64,000 nucleotides of DNA from a virus: the IMG/VR virus record IMGVR_UViG_3300030117_007605, positions 21,286-85,285 of that record; one strand, given 5' to 3'. The notes under the pieces are model-generated. The model did no database searches. It was not told the origin of the DNA and saw nothing but the letters and a program-made list of their open reading frames with translations. Positions 18,281 through 26,505 of this stretch are shown here, one piece after another (position 1 is the first letter of the stretch; each line of letters starts with the position of its first letter). The translations under genes and the position numbers were made by a program.

Positions 18281-18740
18281 TAAATTTTTATATAAAGAAA
18301 TGGGTAAAAATGAGAATATAGTTCTTTTAACTGGAGATCTTGGATATGGACTCTGGGATAAAATCAGAATGGATTATCCCGATAGGTTCTGGAATGTGGG
18401 CTCGTCAGAACAACTCCTGATCTGTGCTGCTACAGGTTTAGCAATGGAAGGCAAAATTCCGTTTGTTTATTCTATAACTCCTTTTTTACTTTATCGACCA
18501 TTTGAAGCAATTAGAAATTACGTTGATCATGAAAAGATCCCAATCAAATTAATCGGAGGTGGTAGAGACCGCGATTATGGGTATTTAGGATTTTCACACT
18601 GGGCAGAGGAAGACAAAAAGGTGATGAGTTGTTTTGATAATATTATTATGTCACATCCAGCTTCCGCAGAAGAAGCAAAAAAAGTTTTGGTAGAAAGCAT
18701 TCATAACAATAAACCTTATTATATAAACTTAAAAAGATGA
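18264..18740 (+). CDS. Transketolase, pyrimidine-binding subunit, short
   Basis: 158 residues, TTG start at 18264 with GGAG about 8 bases upstream, overlapping the previous gene by 17 bases. It matches the transketolase Pyr domain: 'NIVLLTGDLGYGLWD', 'DRFWNVGSSEQLLICAATGLAMEG' (with the catalytic Glu that activates TPP) and 'IPFVYSITPFLLYRPFEAIRN'. The usual C-terminal transketolase domain (about 130 residues) is absent. Split transketolases are known in O-antigen gene clusters; their sugar product here is unknown. Confidence 0.87.
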   Translation: MRKEFSKFLYKEMGKNENIVLLTGDLGYGLWDKIRMDYPDRFWNVGSSEQLLICAATGLAMEGKIPFVYSITPFLLYRPFEAIRNYVDHEKIPIKLIGGGRDRDYGYLGFSHWAEEDKKVMSCFDNIIMSHPASAEEAKKVLVESIHNNKPYYINLKR

Positions 18741-19564
18741 AAAAGATATTAGTAATCGCTAAAAACAGCTTTTTAGCAAAACAAATAAATGATTTTTTTG
18801 CCAACAGTGAATATTCTTTATATTTCACAACAAGAAAGGATTTTGATGCCACATCGCCTTCGCAGGTGAGAAGTTATTTTATAAACAAATATTATGATGT
18901 GGTGATTAATTGTGCAATCAACGGAGGGATCCGAGGAAGAAAAGACACATTAACTGACTTTATTAATAACATCGCAATGTTTAATAATCTTTTAGACAAT
19001 AAAAGTCATTATGGGAAGTTAATAAACTTTGGCTCCGGTGCAGAGTTTGACAGAAGACATGGAATTGATGAGTGCAAAGAAGACGAAGTGTTCACAAAGA
19101 CCCCTGTTGATTACTATGGAATGTCAAAGAACATAATAACTAAAGAGATCTACAGCCAAAACGAAGTTTTCAACATTAGAATCTTTGGTTGTTTTGGACC
19201 TCATGAAAAGCAATCTAGATTTTTAAAATCAAATATTAATAATGTGTTGGCAAACAAAGATATTATAATTCACCAAAACAAATATATGGATTTTATTTCT
19301 GCTGACGATCTGTGTAGGATAATAAAATACTATATTGATAACGATGCAAAATTACTTCCAAAAGATATTAATGCTGTCTATGATACCAAATACACCTTAA
19401 AACAATTTGCAGAAATGTTAAAATTATATATGAACAGCGAAAGTTCCATTGTGGTGAACAAAGAAGGTTTGTCAAATTCATATACTGGTTGTGGCAAGAG
19501 ATTAAAACAAATGGGGATTCCCCTCAATGGACTTGAATTAGAAATAAAAAATATTTTAAAATAG
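18737..19564 (+). CDS. NAD-dependent epimerase/dehydratase-like (extended SDR), atypical cofactor loop
   Basis: 275 residues. The SDR catalytic pair is Tyr127-x3-Lys131 in 'DYYGMSK', and 'YDVVINCAINGGIRGR' and 'KLINFGSGAEFDRRHGI' resemble GDP-fucose synthase and RmlD-type enzymes. 'RIFGCFGPHEKQSRFL' matches the later substrate region. The glycine-rich NAD(P) loop is not conserved: the first strand reads 'ILVIAKNSFLAKQI' where GxxGFxG is expected. It could still bind cofactor, or may have lost oxidoreductase activity. Gmd further downstream makes the substrate of GDP-fucose synthase-like enzymes, but the pairing is inferred. Confidence 0.75.
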   Translation: MKKILVIAKNSFLAKQINDFFANSEYSLYFTTRKDFDATSPSQVRSYFINKYYDVVINCAINGGIRGRKDTLTDFINNIAMFNNLLDNKSHYGKLINFGSGAEFDRRHGIDECKEDEVFTKTPVDYYGMSKNIITKEIYSQNEVFNIRIFGCFGPHEKQSRFLKSNINNVLANKDIIIHQNKYMDFISADDLCRIIKYYIDNDAKLLPKDINAVYDTKYTLKQFAEMLKLYMNSESSIVVNKEGLSNSYTGCGKRLKQMGIPLNGLELEIKNILK

Positions 19565-19573
19565 TGGGTGATA

Positions 19574-20914
19574 ATGCTTTTGGAAAAGAAAGAACAAATA
19601 TTAAAGCTTGTAAAAGAATACATTTCAGAAAAAAACGAGCAAAAAACTTGGACCGAGGGGGAAGATTGGGTAACTTATTCTGGTCCTCATTTAGATGAAA
19701 AAGAATTTGTCGATGCTGTAGATGTGTTGATTGATGGTTGGATGATTTTTGGAAAAAACAACCGTGAATTCGAAAAACGTTTTCCTAAACATTTGGGCAG
19801 AAGATTTGGTGTTTTAACAAACTCTGGTAGTTCCGCAAACCTATTGGCTATGTCATGCCTTAAATCAAAGAGCACATTTAATTTAAAGCCAGGAGCTAAA
19901 TTTATCACCCCGGTTGTTTGTTTCCCAACAACCATCAACCCAATAATTCAAAATGGGTTTAAACCAGTTTTTGTTGATGTAACGTTGCCAAATCTTAATT
20001 TAAATCTAGATCATGTTGAGAAAAAGTTGCAAGAAGACCCTGAAATTAAGGGCATTGTTTTTGCTCACGTCTTGGGCAACCCTCCCGACATGGATAGGTT
20101 AATGGGGTTGGTAGAAAAGTACAATTTAATTTTCATTGAAGACGCTTGTGATGCTCTAGGTTCTACCTACGACGGAAAAAAACTTGGATCTTATGGGCAC
20201 ATTTCAACTTGTTCTTTTTTTCCGGCACACCATATGACGACTGGAGAGGGGGGCTTTGTTGCCACCAATGATTACAAAATTAGAAAGTCACTATCAAGCT
20301 TTAGAGACTGGGGTCGAGCTTGCTATTGCAACGATGCCAAACCGGGTAACGTAACCGCAGGCACAGCATGTGGCAACAGATTTAAATCGTGGTTACCAAA
20401 ACTACCAGAAGCAATTTATGATCATAGATATGTCTTTGACGAAATTGGCTACAATATTAAGCCTCTCGATTTACAGGGAGCGATTGGGCTACAACAATTG
20501 AAAAAATTGCCTGAAATGGACGCCGCACGGAGAAAAAATTTCGATCGTTTGATTAAGATTTTTTCAAAATATGAAAAATACTTTTGGTTACCCAAAGCAA
20601 CAGAGAAAGCTGATCCTTGTTGGTTCGGTTTCTTATTAACGGTTAAAGATTCCGCTCCATTTTCAAAACAAAGATTTGTTCAACACATGGAAGACAACAA
20701 AATTCAAACCAGAAGCTATTTTACAGGAAACGCCTTGGCTCACCCAGCATATGAGGATTTTGCGAATGAATATAAAAACATAAGAACGGCATTCCCAGTC
20801 GCAACCTATGTAACAAGCAACACTTTGTTTTTAGGAACTTTTATAGGAATCACAGATGAGAAGATGGATTATATTGAAAAGGTAGTAGATTCTTTTTTTG
20901 CGGAGGCAGAATGA
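19574..20914 (+). CDS. rfbH: RfbH/E1-type NDP-4-keto-6-deoxyhexose 3-dehydrase (PLP + [2Fe-2S])
   Basis: 446 residues from ATG 19574 (GTG 19568 also possible). It is a DegT/DnrJ/EryC1-fold enzyme, but the PLP lysine is replaced by His219 in 'SFFPAHHMTTGEGG', the hallmark of the E1/RfbH 3-dehydrases and of ColD. Four cysteines (Cys192, Cys250, Cys252, Cys266) give C-x57-C-x1-C-x13-C; E1 has C-x57-C-x1-C-x7-C for its [2Fe-2S] cluster, so the first three positions match exactly and the last loop is six residues longer. Family reaction: PMP-dependent removal of the C3 hydroxyl from a nucleotide-bound 4-keto-6-deoxyhexose on the way to 3,6-dideoxyhexoses. The E3 reductase partner is not in this window. 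Whether CDP- or GDP-linked sugar is used is open, because Gmd lies in the cluster. Confidence 0.9.
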   Translation: MLLEKKEQILKLVKEYISEKNEQKTWTEGEDWVTYSGPHLDEKEFVDAVDVLIDGWMIFGKNNREFEKRFPKHLGRRFGVLTNSGSSANLLAMSCLKSKSTFNLKPGAKFITPVVCFPTTINPIIQNGFKPVFVDVTLPNLNLNLDHVEKKLQEDPEIKGIVFAHVLGNPPDMDRLMGLVEKYNLIFIEDACDALGSTYDGKKLGSYGHISTCSFFPAHHMTTGEGGFVATNDYKIRKSLSSFRDWGRACYCNDAKPGNVTAGTACGNRFKSWLPKLPEAIYDHRYVFDEIGYNIKPLDLQGAIGLQQLKKLPEMDAARRKNFDRLIKIFSKYEKYFWLPKATEKADPCWFGFLLTVKDSAPFSKQRFVQHMEDNKIQTRSYFTGNALAHPAYEDFANEYKNIRTAFPVATYVTSNTLFLGTFIGITDEKMDYIEKVVDSFFAEAE

Positions 20915-21870
20915 AGGTTGTATACATTACTGGCTGTTTAGGCTTTATAGGCTCCTATGTGACCCGCAGATGCCTTGAAAAAGGCTGGATGGTATATGGA
21001 GTCGATAAATGCACTTACGCAGCTAGTATCGAATCCTTGAAGGAGTTTGAGAAATATAAAAACTTCACTTTTGAAAAAATTGACATTAAGGATATGACTC
21101 ACCTATATGATTGCGATTATATTATTAACCTTGCTGCGGAGTCACATGTCGGTAATAGTATCGTCGATAGTAAGAAGTTTTTGGACAGCAATGTCGCTGG
21201 TACACAAAATTTATTGGAATTGGTTAGGCATAAGCAAGAAAATTGTAACGAGAGACCGATTTTCTTCCATTTTAGCACTGATGAAGTGTATGGAGATATT
21301 GAGTCCGGTGCTCATATAGAGGATGATCTTCTTAAACCAAGCAACCCTTATTCGGCTGCAAAAGCAGCAGCAGATATGCTAGTAAACGCCTGGGCAAGAA
21401 CTTATGGCGTCAATTATATAATACTGAGACCAACAAATAATTATGGGATTGGTCAATATCCTGAAAAGTTGATTCCTCTATCTGTTAAAAACTTAGTTAG
21501 AAATAAAAAAATTAGACTCCACGATGGTGGGAAGCCTGTAAGAACTTGGTTACATGCCGATGATACAGCTTTGGCAGTTATAAAAATTATTGAGTCCGGT
21601 AATATTAATAAAATATATAATGTTTCAGGCGGGTTCGAAAGAGACAATCTAACGATTGTTAATAAAATATTAGAAAGCTTTTTCAAAAATAAAGTTACAG
21701 AACAAACATACGTTGATCATATTGACTTCTCATACAATAGAGAAGGTCAGGATGTCCGGTATTCTTTAAATGACGATTCTTTAAGATCTATTGGCTGGTC
21801 CCCTCAAAGAAAATTCGATGAAGAAATAGAAAATATTGTAGAATATTATAAGAACAACTTCATTTGGTAG
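20911..21870 (+). CDS. rmlB: dTDP-glucose 4,6-dehydratase-like protein
   Basis: 319 residues, ATGA overlap with the previous gene. Extended SDR with the cofactor loop 'ITGCLGFIGSYV', 'NLAAESHVGNSI', catalytic 'FSTDEVYGDI' (Asp-Glu of the dehydratase type), Tyr-x3-Lys in 'NPYSAAKAAAD', 'RPTNNYGIGQYPEKLIP' and 'RTWLHADD'. These match RmlB rather than the CDP-glucose enzyme RfbG. Reaction: NDP-glucose to NDP-4-keto-6-deoxyglucose. It would supply the RmlC-like epimerase (28.8 kb). No RmlA or RmlD lies here. Confidence 0.9.
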   Translation: MKVVYITGCLGFIGSYVTRRCLEKGWMVYGVDKCTYAASIESLKEFEKYKNFTFEKIDIKDMTHLYDCDYIINLAAESHVGNSIVDSKKFLDSNVAGTQNLLELVRHKQENCNERPIFFHFSTDEVYGDIESGAHIEDDLLKPSNPYSAAKAAADMLVNAWARTYGVNYIILRPTNNYGIGQYPEKLIPLSVKNLVRNKKIRLHDGGKPVRTWLHADDTALAVIKIIESGNINKIYNVSGGFERDNLTIVNKILESFFKNKVTEQTYVDHIDFSYNREGQDVRYSLNDDSLRSIGWSPQRKFDEEIENIVEYYKNNFIW

Positions 21871-21874
21871 GTAC

Positions 21875-22744
21875 ATGAGAAAACTAAAATTTGACGATGT
21901 GTTAGATGTACATAAAGATATTCCTTGCGTGGTTGCTTGCCATGGTCCTTCATTGGATGATCACAAAGAAAAAATAGAAAAATTACAAAAGCAAAAGAAA
22001 ATAATAAGATTATCAACAAATAATTGGTATGATTTCTTTTCACATCCTCCAAATTACTGGATTACATCAAATACAGAATTTACTATAGAGAACAAAATTG
22101 AAAAATTGAATCAGTACAAGGTGCCCGTTTTTTATGCATCAAGTTCCGATTTAACAAGTCAAAAATTTATCGATAAAAACCTACTATGTGATTACCTTCC
22201 CTACGATCAAAGACATTTTAAAGGTCTTAGTTGTGTGGAAATCGTTAAATTGTTCAAGGAACACTGTGAAACCAATAAGAACTTAAATTTTAAAGGTATT
22301 GGTAATAATTCCTCCATGTGGGCACACCCAAGGTATCTTGATGGTGCAGGATTTTCGGGGATACTTAGGCATGGGTGGACGGCTTACGGTAAATGTTGTC
22401 AAAAAATTGTTCATGGGACTCCAACTTTGCAAGAGTTTTTACAAAAAATAAGCGGCACTGAACAACATTGCAGCACTGCTGATACTGTAGCTATAGAATT
22501 GTTGTCTTTTGCGATTGTCATGGGATGTAACCCAATCTACATTGCTGGGATGGATCTTGATTATACAAAAGGATATAGTGGGGGTAAAAGAGCACCCTTA
22601 AACAATGATTGGCAACGGTTACAAAAAAATCTGATTAATGATCTAGAAATAATCAAGGACTCCGCTCAAAAGCGTGGAATAAAAATTATAAATTTAAACA
22701 ACGATAATTGGTATAAAACCTTTGAAAGTGGAGAACTACCATGA
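21875..22744 (+). CDS. DUF115/Maf-like glycosyltransferase-type protein
   Basis: 289 residues. The N-terminal 'PCVVACHGPSLDDHK' resembles the nucleotide-loop 'GxGPSL' of the DUF115 family (MptE-like/Maf flagellin glycosyltransferases), and 'MGCNPIYIAGMDLDYTKGY' is the second family landmark. Maf-type proteins transfer nonulosonic acids. It directly precedes CMP-sugar synthetase and NeuB-like genes, which fits a nonulosonate transferase. Acceptor is unknown. Family call is moderate because the motifs are short. Confidence 0.65.
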   Translation: MRKLKFDDVLDVHKDIPCVVACHGPSLDDHKEKIEKLQKQKKIIRLSTNNWYDFFSHPPNYWITSNTEFTIENKIEKLNQYKVPVFYASSSDLTSQKFIDKNLLCDYLPYDQRHFKGLSCVEIVKLFKEHCETNKNLNFKGIGNNSSMWAHPRYLDGAGFSGILRHGWTAYGKCCQKIVHGTPTLQEFLQKISGTEQHCSTADTVAIELLSFAIVMGCNPIYIAGMDLDYTKGYSGGKRAPLNNDWQRLQKNLINDLEIIKDSAQKRGIKIINLNNDNWYKTFESGELP

Positions 22745-23412
22745 GTAAGGTATGGTATGTAATTCCAGCTAGAAGAAACTCAAAGGGATTAAAGTTCAAA
22801 AACAGAAAACTGCTGGAGTACACGCTAAGTACTATCCCTTCGGTTCTTAAAAAACAGGTTATAGTAACAACAGACGACGAAAAAATATTGGATGAGTGTT
22901 TGCAGCAAGATATTAGTTGTATAAACAGGAAGACTCATCTTGCAGCAGACACCACCGACATAAAATCTGTAATGAGGGATGTTGTAGAGACAAAATCAAT
23001 TTCTGAGGAAGACATTATTGTGATGCTTTATTTGACGTACCCTGAAAGAAGCTGGCGTCATATCCATGATACTTTAAATTTTTTTGTAAGAAACAACTCT
23101 AGTTCTTTGCTTTGTGCTAAAGAGGTTAAAAGTCATCCATATCTGTGTGTTTATGAAGAAAGTGGACAACAGATAGTTGAACACAATTTATATAGAAGAC
23201 AAGACTACCCAAAGTGCCTAGAGATCAGCCATTATGTCTGTATTTTTTTTGTGAGCGAGATTAAAAAATTAAACAAAAATATGTATAATGAGGATACGAC
23301 ATATTACAGAATAGACCAAGTAATAGACGTTGATCACAAAAAGGATTTTGACTCCTTTATAGAAAGAAAAAAACATGACAAAAATAATAGCAGAAATTGG
23401 GATCAACCATAA
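22741..23412 (+). CDS. CMP-nonulosonate cytidylyltransferase-like (NeuA/PseF/LegF type)
   Basis: 223 residues, ATGA overlap with the previous gene. The N-terminal signature 'VIPARRNSKGLKFKNRKLL' is the CTP-binding motif of CMP-sialic acid and KDO synthetases; 'VIVTTDDEKILDEC', 'LAADTTDIKSVMRDVV', 'LYLTYPERSWRHI' and 'VIDVDHKKDF' follow family order. Reaction: CTP plus a nonulosonic acid gives the CMP-sugar. The gene overlaps neuB-like downstream. Sugar specificity (Neu, Leg, Pse or other) is not decided. Confidence 0.85.
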   Translation: MSKVWYVIPARRNSKGLKFKNRKLLEYTLSTIPSVLKKQVIVTTDDEKILDECLQQDISCINRKTHLAADTTDIKSVMRDVVETKSISEEDIIVMLYLTYPERSWRHIHDTLNFFVRNNSSSLLCAKEVKSHPYLCVYEESGQQIVEHNLYRRQDYPKCLEISHYVCIFFVSEIKKLNKNMYNEDTTYYRIDQVIDVDHKKDFDSFIERKKHDKNNSRNWDQP

Positions 23413-24190
23413 TGGTTCCATAGAAACCACTAAGAGACTAATTGATGTCGCAGCCGTTGCAGGTTGTGATTATGTTAAGTTCCAAAAAAGAACACCGGAC
23501 CTTTGTGTCCCAGAACATCAGAAAAACAAGATCCGTGAGACTCCTTGGGGGTCTATTCCTTACATAGAATACAAAAAGAAGATAGAATTCGAAAAAGAGG
23601 AATATGACGAGATTTCTGCATATTGCAAAGATAAAGACATCGAATGGTTTGCATCCGTCTGGGACCTGCCATCAGTTGATTTTATGGCACAGTATACAAC
23701 GATTGGCAAGATTCCATCTGCACTAATAAACGATAATGAATTATTGAGCTACGCTCGTAAAAATTTCAAAACATTGTTGATTTCAACGGGGATGTCAACT
23801 GAAGAAGAAGTGGTTGAGGCAGTTCGCGTTGGCAATCCTGATGTGATTTTTCATACAAATTCGTCATATCCATCTAACATTGATGAACTCAATTTAAACT
23901 ATATTAGTCATTTAAAAGAATTATACCCAGACAAACAAATTGGTTATAGTGGTCACGAATTCGGTTTGATTACAACATTCGCAACAATCCCAATGGGAGC
24001 AGAATGGATTGAAAGACACATTACGCTGGACAGAACAATGTGGGGCTCGGATCAAATGGCGTCCGTAGAACCTCATGGGCTTATTAAATTAGTTAAAGGT
24101 ATTCGCGATATAGAAAAGTCTTTGGGCTCCAAGGGACCACGAAGACTGCTTAAATCAGAACTTAAGAAAAGAGACTCATTAAGGAAGTGA
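23375..24190 (+). CDS. NeuB-family nonulosonate synthase, lacking SAF domain
   Basis: 271 residues, ATG inside the end of the previous gene. TIM-barrel motifs of sialic acid synthase: 'IIAEIGINHNGSIE', 'DYVKFQKRTPD', 'WFASVWD', 'LLISTGMSTEEEV', 'HTNSSYPSNIDELNL', 'IGYSGHEFGLI' and 'IERHITLDRTMWGSDQ'. Family reaction: PEP plus an N-acylated hexose (or its phosphate) gives a nonulosonic acid. The usual C-terminal antifreeze-like (SAF) domain, about 60-70 residues, is absent. That domain normally reaches across a dimer to the partner's active site, so activity or substrate size may differ. Confidence 0.9.
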   Translation: MTKIIAEIGINHNGSIETTKRLIDVAAVAGCDYVKFQKRTPDLCVPEHQKNKIRETPWGSIPYIEYKKKIEFEKEEYDEISAYCKDKDIEWFASVWDLPSVDFMAQYTTIGKIPSALINDNELLSYARKNFKTLLISTGMSTEEEVVEAVRVGNPDVIFHTNSSYPSNIDELNLNYISHLKELYPDKQIGYSGHEFGLITTFATIPMGAEWIERHITLDRTMWGSDQMASVEPHGLIKLVKGIRDIEKSLGSKGPRRLLKSELKKRDSLRK

Positions 24191-24191
24191 T

Positions 24192-24494
24192 ATGAAAATC
24201 TATGTTGATATTGATGAAACAATTTGTCAATCTCCAGAAAGCAGAGATTACAACGAAGCTGTCCCAATCATTAAAAATATTGCAAAAATTAATGAATTGT
24301 TTGATTCCGGTCATGAAATCGTTTATTGGACGGCTAGAGGGACAGGTTCAGGCATAGACTGGAGACTAGTTACTGAAAAACAATTCGAAGATTGGGGTGT
24401 CAAATACCACGATTTAAAGTTTGGCAAGCCCATATACGATCTTTTTATCGATGATAAAAATGTAAGCGCAAGGATGTTTTTTAAACATGAATAA
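24192..24494 (+). CDS. Small HAD-family phosphatase
   Basis: 100 residues. The nucleophile motif is 'YVDIDETIC' (Asp6, Asp8); 'VYWTARGTG' is the motif II Thr strand; 'HDLKFGKPIYDLFIDDK' gives the Lys and the Asp pair of motifs III/IV. Such minimal capless HADs are common in capsule and LPS clusters. Next to NeuB it may remove phosphate from a nonulosonate-phosphate, but other sugar phosphates are as likely. Confidence 0.8.
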   Translation: MKIYVDIDETICQSPESRDYNEAVPIIKNIAKINELFDSGHEIVYWTARGTGSGIDWRLVTEKQFEDWGVKYHDLKFGKPIYDLFIDDKNVSARMFFKHE

Positions 24495-26505
24495 AAAGTA
24501 TAAAATAAGCTCTGCACAATTCAATTATCAATATGGCGATCAGATTCACTTTCCATATAGTATCGCATCAATACTTGCTTATGCACTAGAAGATGAAGAC
24601 ATAAAAAAAAGTTTTTCGCTTGAAAAAACTTTTGTATTCCGTGATAAGATCGATGAGTATGTTGAGAGATGCGCAGATAGTGATATTCTTTTATGTTCTT
24701 GCTATGTTTGGAACTGGAACATAACCACTTACTTGGCAAAAAGAGTCAAAGAAATCAATCCTAAGTGTTTAGTAATCTTTGGTGGTCCTCAAGTCCCTGG
24801 TTTAAAACGAACTACGTCACACGCAAGTTCCGATACGTTTTTTGAAGAACACGGTTACGTTGACATTGTAGTCCATGGTGAAGGAGAACTGACATTAAAA
24901 GACCTTCTACTTGAATTTATAGGCAATAAAAATTATAAAAACATAAAAGGCATCCAAACAAAAGACTTCACATCCCCTCCTCAAGAGAGGATAAAGGATC
25001 TTGAGATGCTTCCCTCCCCATACTTAACAGAGTTGGTCTGGCACCTATCTGAGCCGCAGGAAGGGGTAAAATACATTGCCTCTTGGGAAACAAATCGCGG
25101 GTGTCCATTCAAATGTACCTTTTGTGATTGGGGAAGCGCAACCAACGCTAGTGTTAGAAAAAATTCTGTAGATAGATTATATAAAGAAATAGAATGGTTT
25201 TCAGATAATAAAATACCATATGTGGATTGTTGTGACGCCAATTTTGGTATTTACAAAAATAGAGATCACGGCTTGGCGAAAAAGTTAAAAGAGGAGAAAC
25301 TTAGAACGGGCTATCCAGAAAAGATTAGACCGGCGTGGGTGAAAGCATCCTCTGAAAGAATTATACCAATCGCAAAAGAGCTACAGTCTGCTGATCTTTT
25401 ACGCGCTGTGACATTAGCGGTCCAATCTCTAGACACAAATGTATTAAAGATTATTGAAAGAAAAAATATTAAATTTGATAAATTTTCGGATTTAGCAAAA
25501 AAATTTAGAGACAACGATATAACCACATACACTGAATTTATCCTGGGGCTACCCGGTGAAACCGTAGAGTCGTTTAAAAACAACATGGAGGAAATTGCTT
25601 CTCTCTTCCCCAGACCAGCCGTTTACATCTATAATTGTGGTGTTTTCCCAAACGCCCCAATGAATGCTAATGAATATAAAGAAAAATATGATATAAAAAT
25701 GATTAAATCTCCAATTTTTTTGGCGCATTCTTCGATTCATGATCGTGGTATGGTTGAATATGAAGATATTGTAGTTGGTGCAAGCAGTTTTACAAAAGAG
25801 GACTTAATCCAAAAGTATCTTTATGGGTGGATGATACAAAGTTTTCATAGCCTAGGCATTTTTGAGTTTATATCTAAATTTTATAACAAAAAATACGGTC
25901 TGGAATATGTTAATTTTTACTCAAGCTTTTTAGATTATTGTAAGCAGGACGAAACAGGCTTGTTCAGTGAAGAATATAAAAAAATTACGGAATACATTGA
26001 AAATGGATACAATGGTGGAGGATGGAATCATCACGATCCCGACCTGGGAGATATATATTTCCCCTTTGAAGAGGCAACTTGGCTCCGTTTTACAAAAAAC
26101 AAGGAGACCCTGTTTAACGAAACCTCAAAGTTCTTAAACTTTGTAGAAAAGCAAAATGATTTTAACACTGAAAGCCAAATATTGACTGAGTTAATAAACT
26201 TTCAGTTGTTCATTCTAACAATGCAGGATGACGAAAGACAAGTAAAATCAGAAAAATTTAAATATGATTGGAAGAATTACTACTCCAATGAGGAAGAAAC
26301 CCAATTAAAAAATTATAATAAGAAATATTTTTATAAGAATCAAGTAATTGAAGAAGACAAAATTTTAAAAGGTTACAAAATCGTTTGGTACGGTAGAGGA
26401 TCTAAAAAATATAAAATAGACCCGGTTGATTTGTCTGAGAAGACTACTATGATAGATAAACAAGAAAAAATTGAGTTAATTTCTGTCGGCGCAGGAGGCG
26501 TTTAA
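24487..26505 (+). CDS. B12-binding-domain radical SAM protein
   Basis: 672 residues, overlapping the previous stop. The N-terminal about 170 residues fit the cobalamin-binding Rossmann-like domain ('DILLCSCYVWNWN', 'CLVIFGGPQVPGL', 'DIVVHGEGELTLKDLLLEF'), though the DxHxxG base-on motif is not evident. The radical SAM CxxxCxxC is Cys206, Cys210, Cys213 in 'RGCPFKCTFCDWG'. Then come 'VDCCDANFGIY' and 'FILGLPGETVESFKNNM' typical of the class. The about 200 C-terminal residues are unassigned. Family members methylate unactivated carbons or rearrange substrates. In this setting a sugar or lipid-sugar is the likely substrate (inference). Confidence 0.88.
   Translation: MNKKYKISSAQFNYQYGDQIHFPYSIASILAYALEDEDIKKSFSLEKTFVFRDKIDEYVERCADSDILLCSCYVWNWNITTYLAKRVKEINPKCLVIFGGPQVPGLKRTTSHASSDTFFEEHGYVDIVVHGEGELTLKDLLLEFIGNKNYKNIKGIQTKDFTSPPQERIKDLEMLPSPYLTELVWHLSEPQEGVKYIASWETNRGCPFKCTFCDWGSATNASVRKNSVDRLYKEIEWFSDNKIPYVDCCDANFGIYKNRDHGLAKKLKEEKLRTGYPEKIRPAWVKASSERIIPIAKELQSADLLRAVTLAVQSLDTNVLKIIERKNIKFDKFSDLAKKFRDNDITTYTEFILGLPGETVESFKNNMEEIASLFPRPAVYIYNCGVFPNAPMNANEYKEKYDIKMIKSPIFLAHSSIHDRGMVEYEDIVVGASSFTKEDLIQKYLYGWMIQSFHSLGIFEFISKFYNKKYGLEYVNFYSSFLDYCKQDETGLFSEEYKKITEYIENGYNGGGWNHHDPDLGDIYFPFEEATWLRFTKNKETLFNETSKFLNFVEKQNDFNTESQILTELINFQLFILTMQDDERQVKSEKFKYDWKNYYSNEEETQLKNYNKKYFYKNQVIEEDKILKGYKIVWYGRGSKKYKIDPVDLSEKTTMIDKQEKIELISVGAGGV

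Noticed and set aside
17642-18740. Transketolase halves as one gene broken by a frameshift
   Set aside because: Each half has its own start with a ribosome site or overlap, the domain boundary falls at the split, and split transketolases are known; but the missing third domain remains odd.
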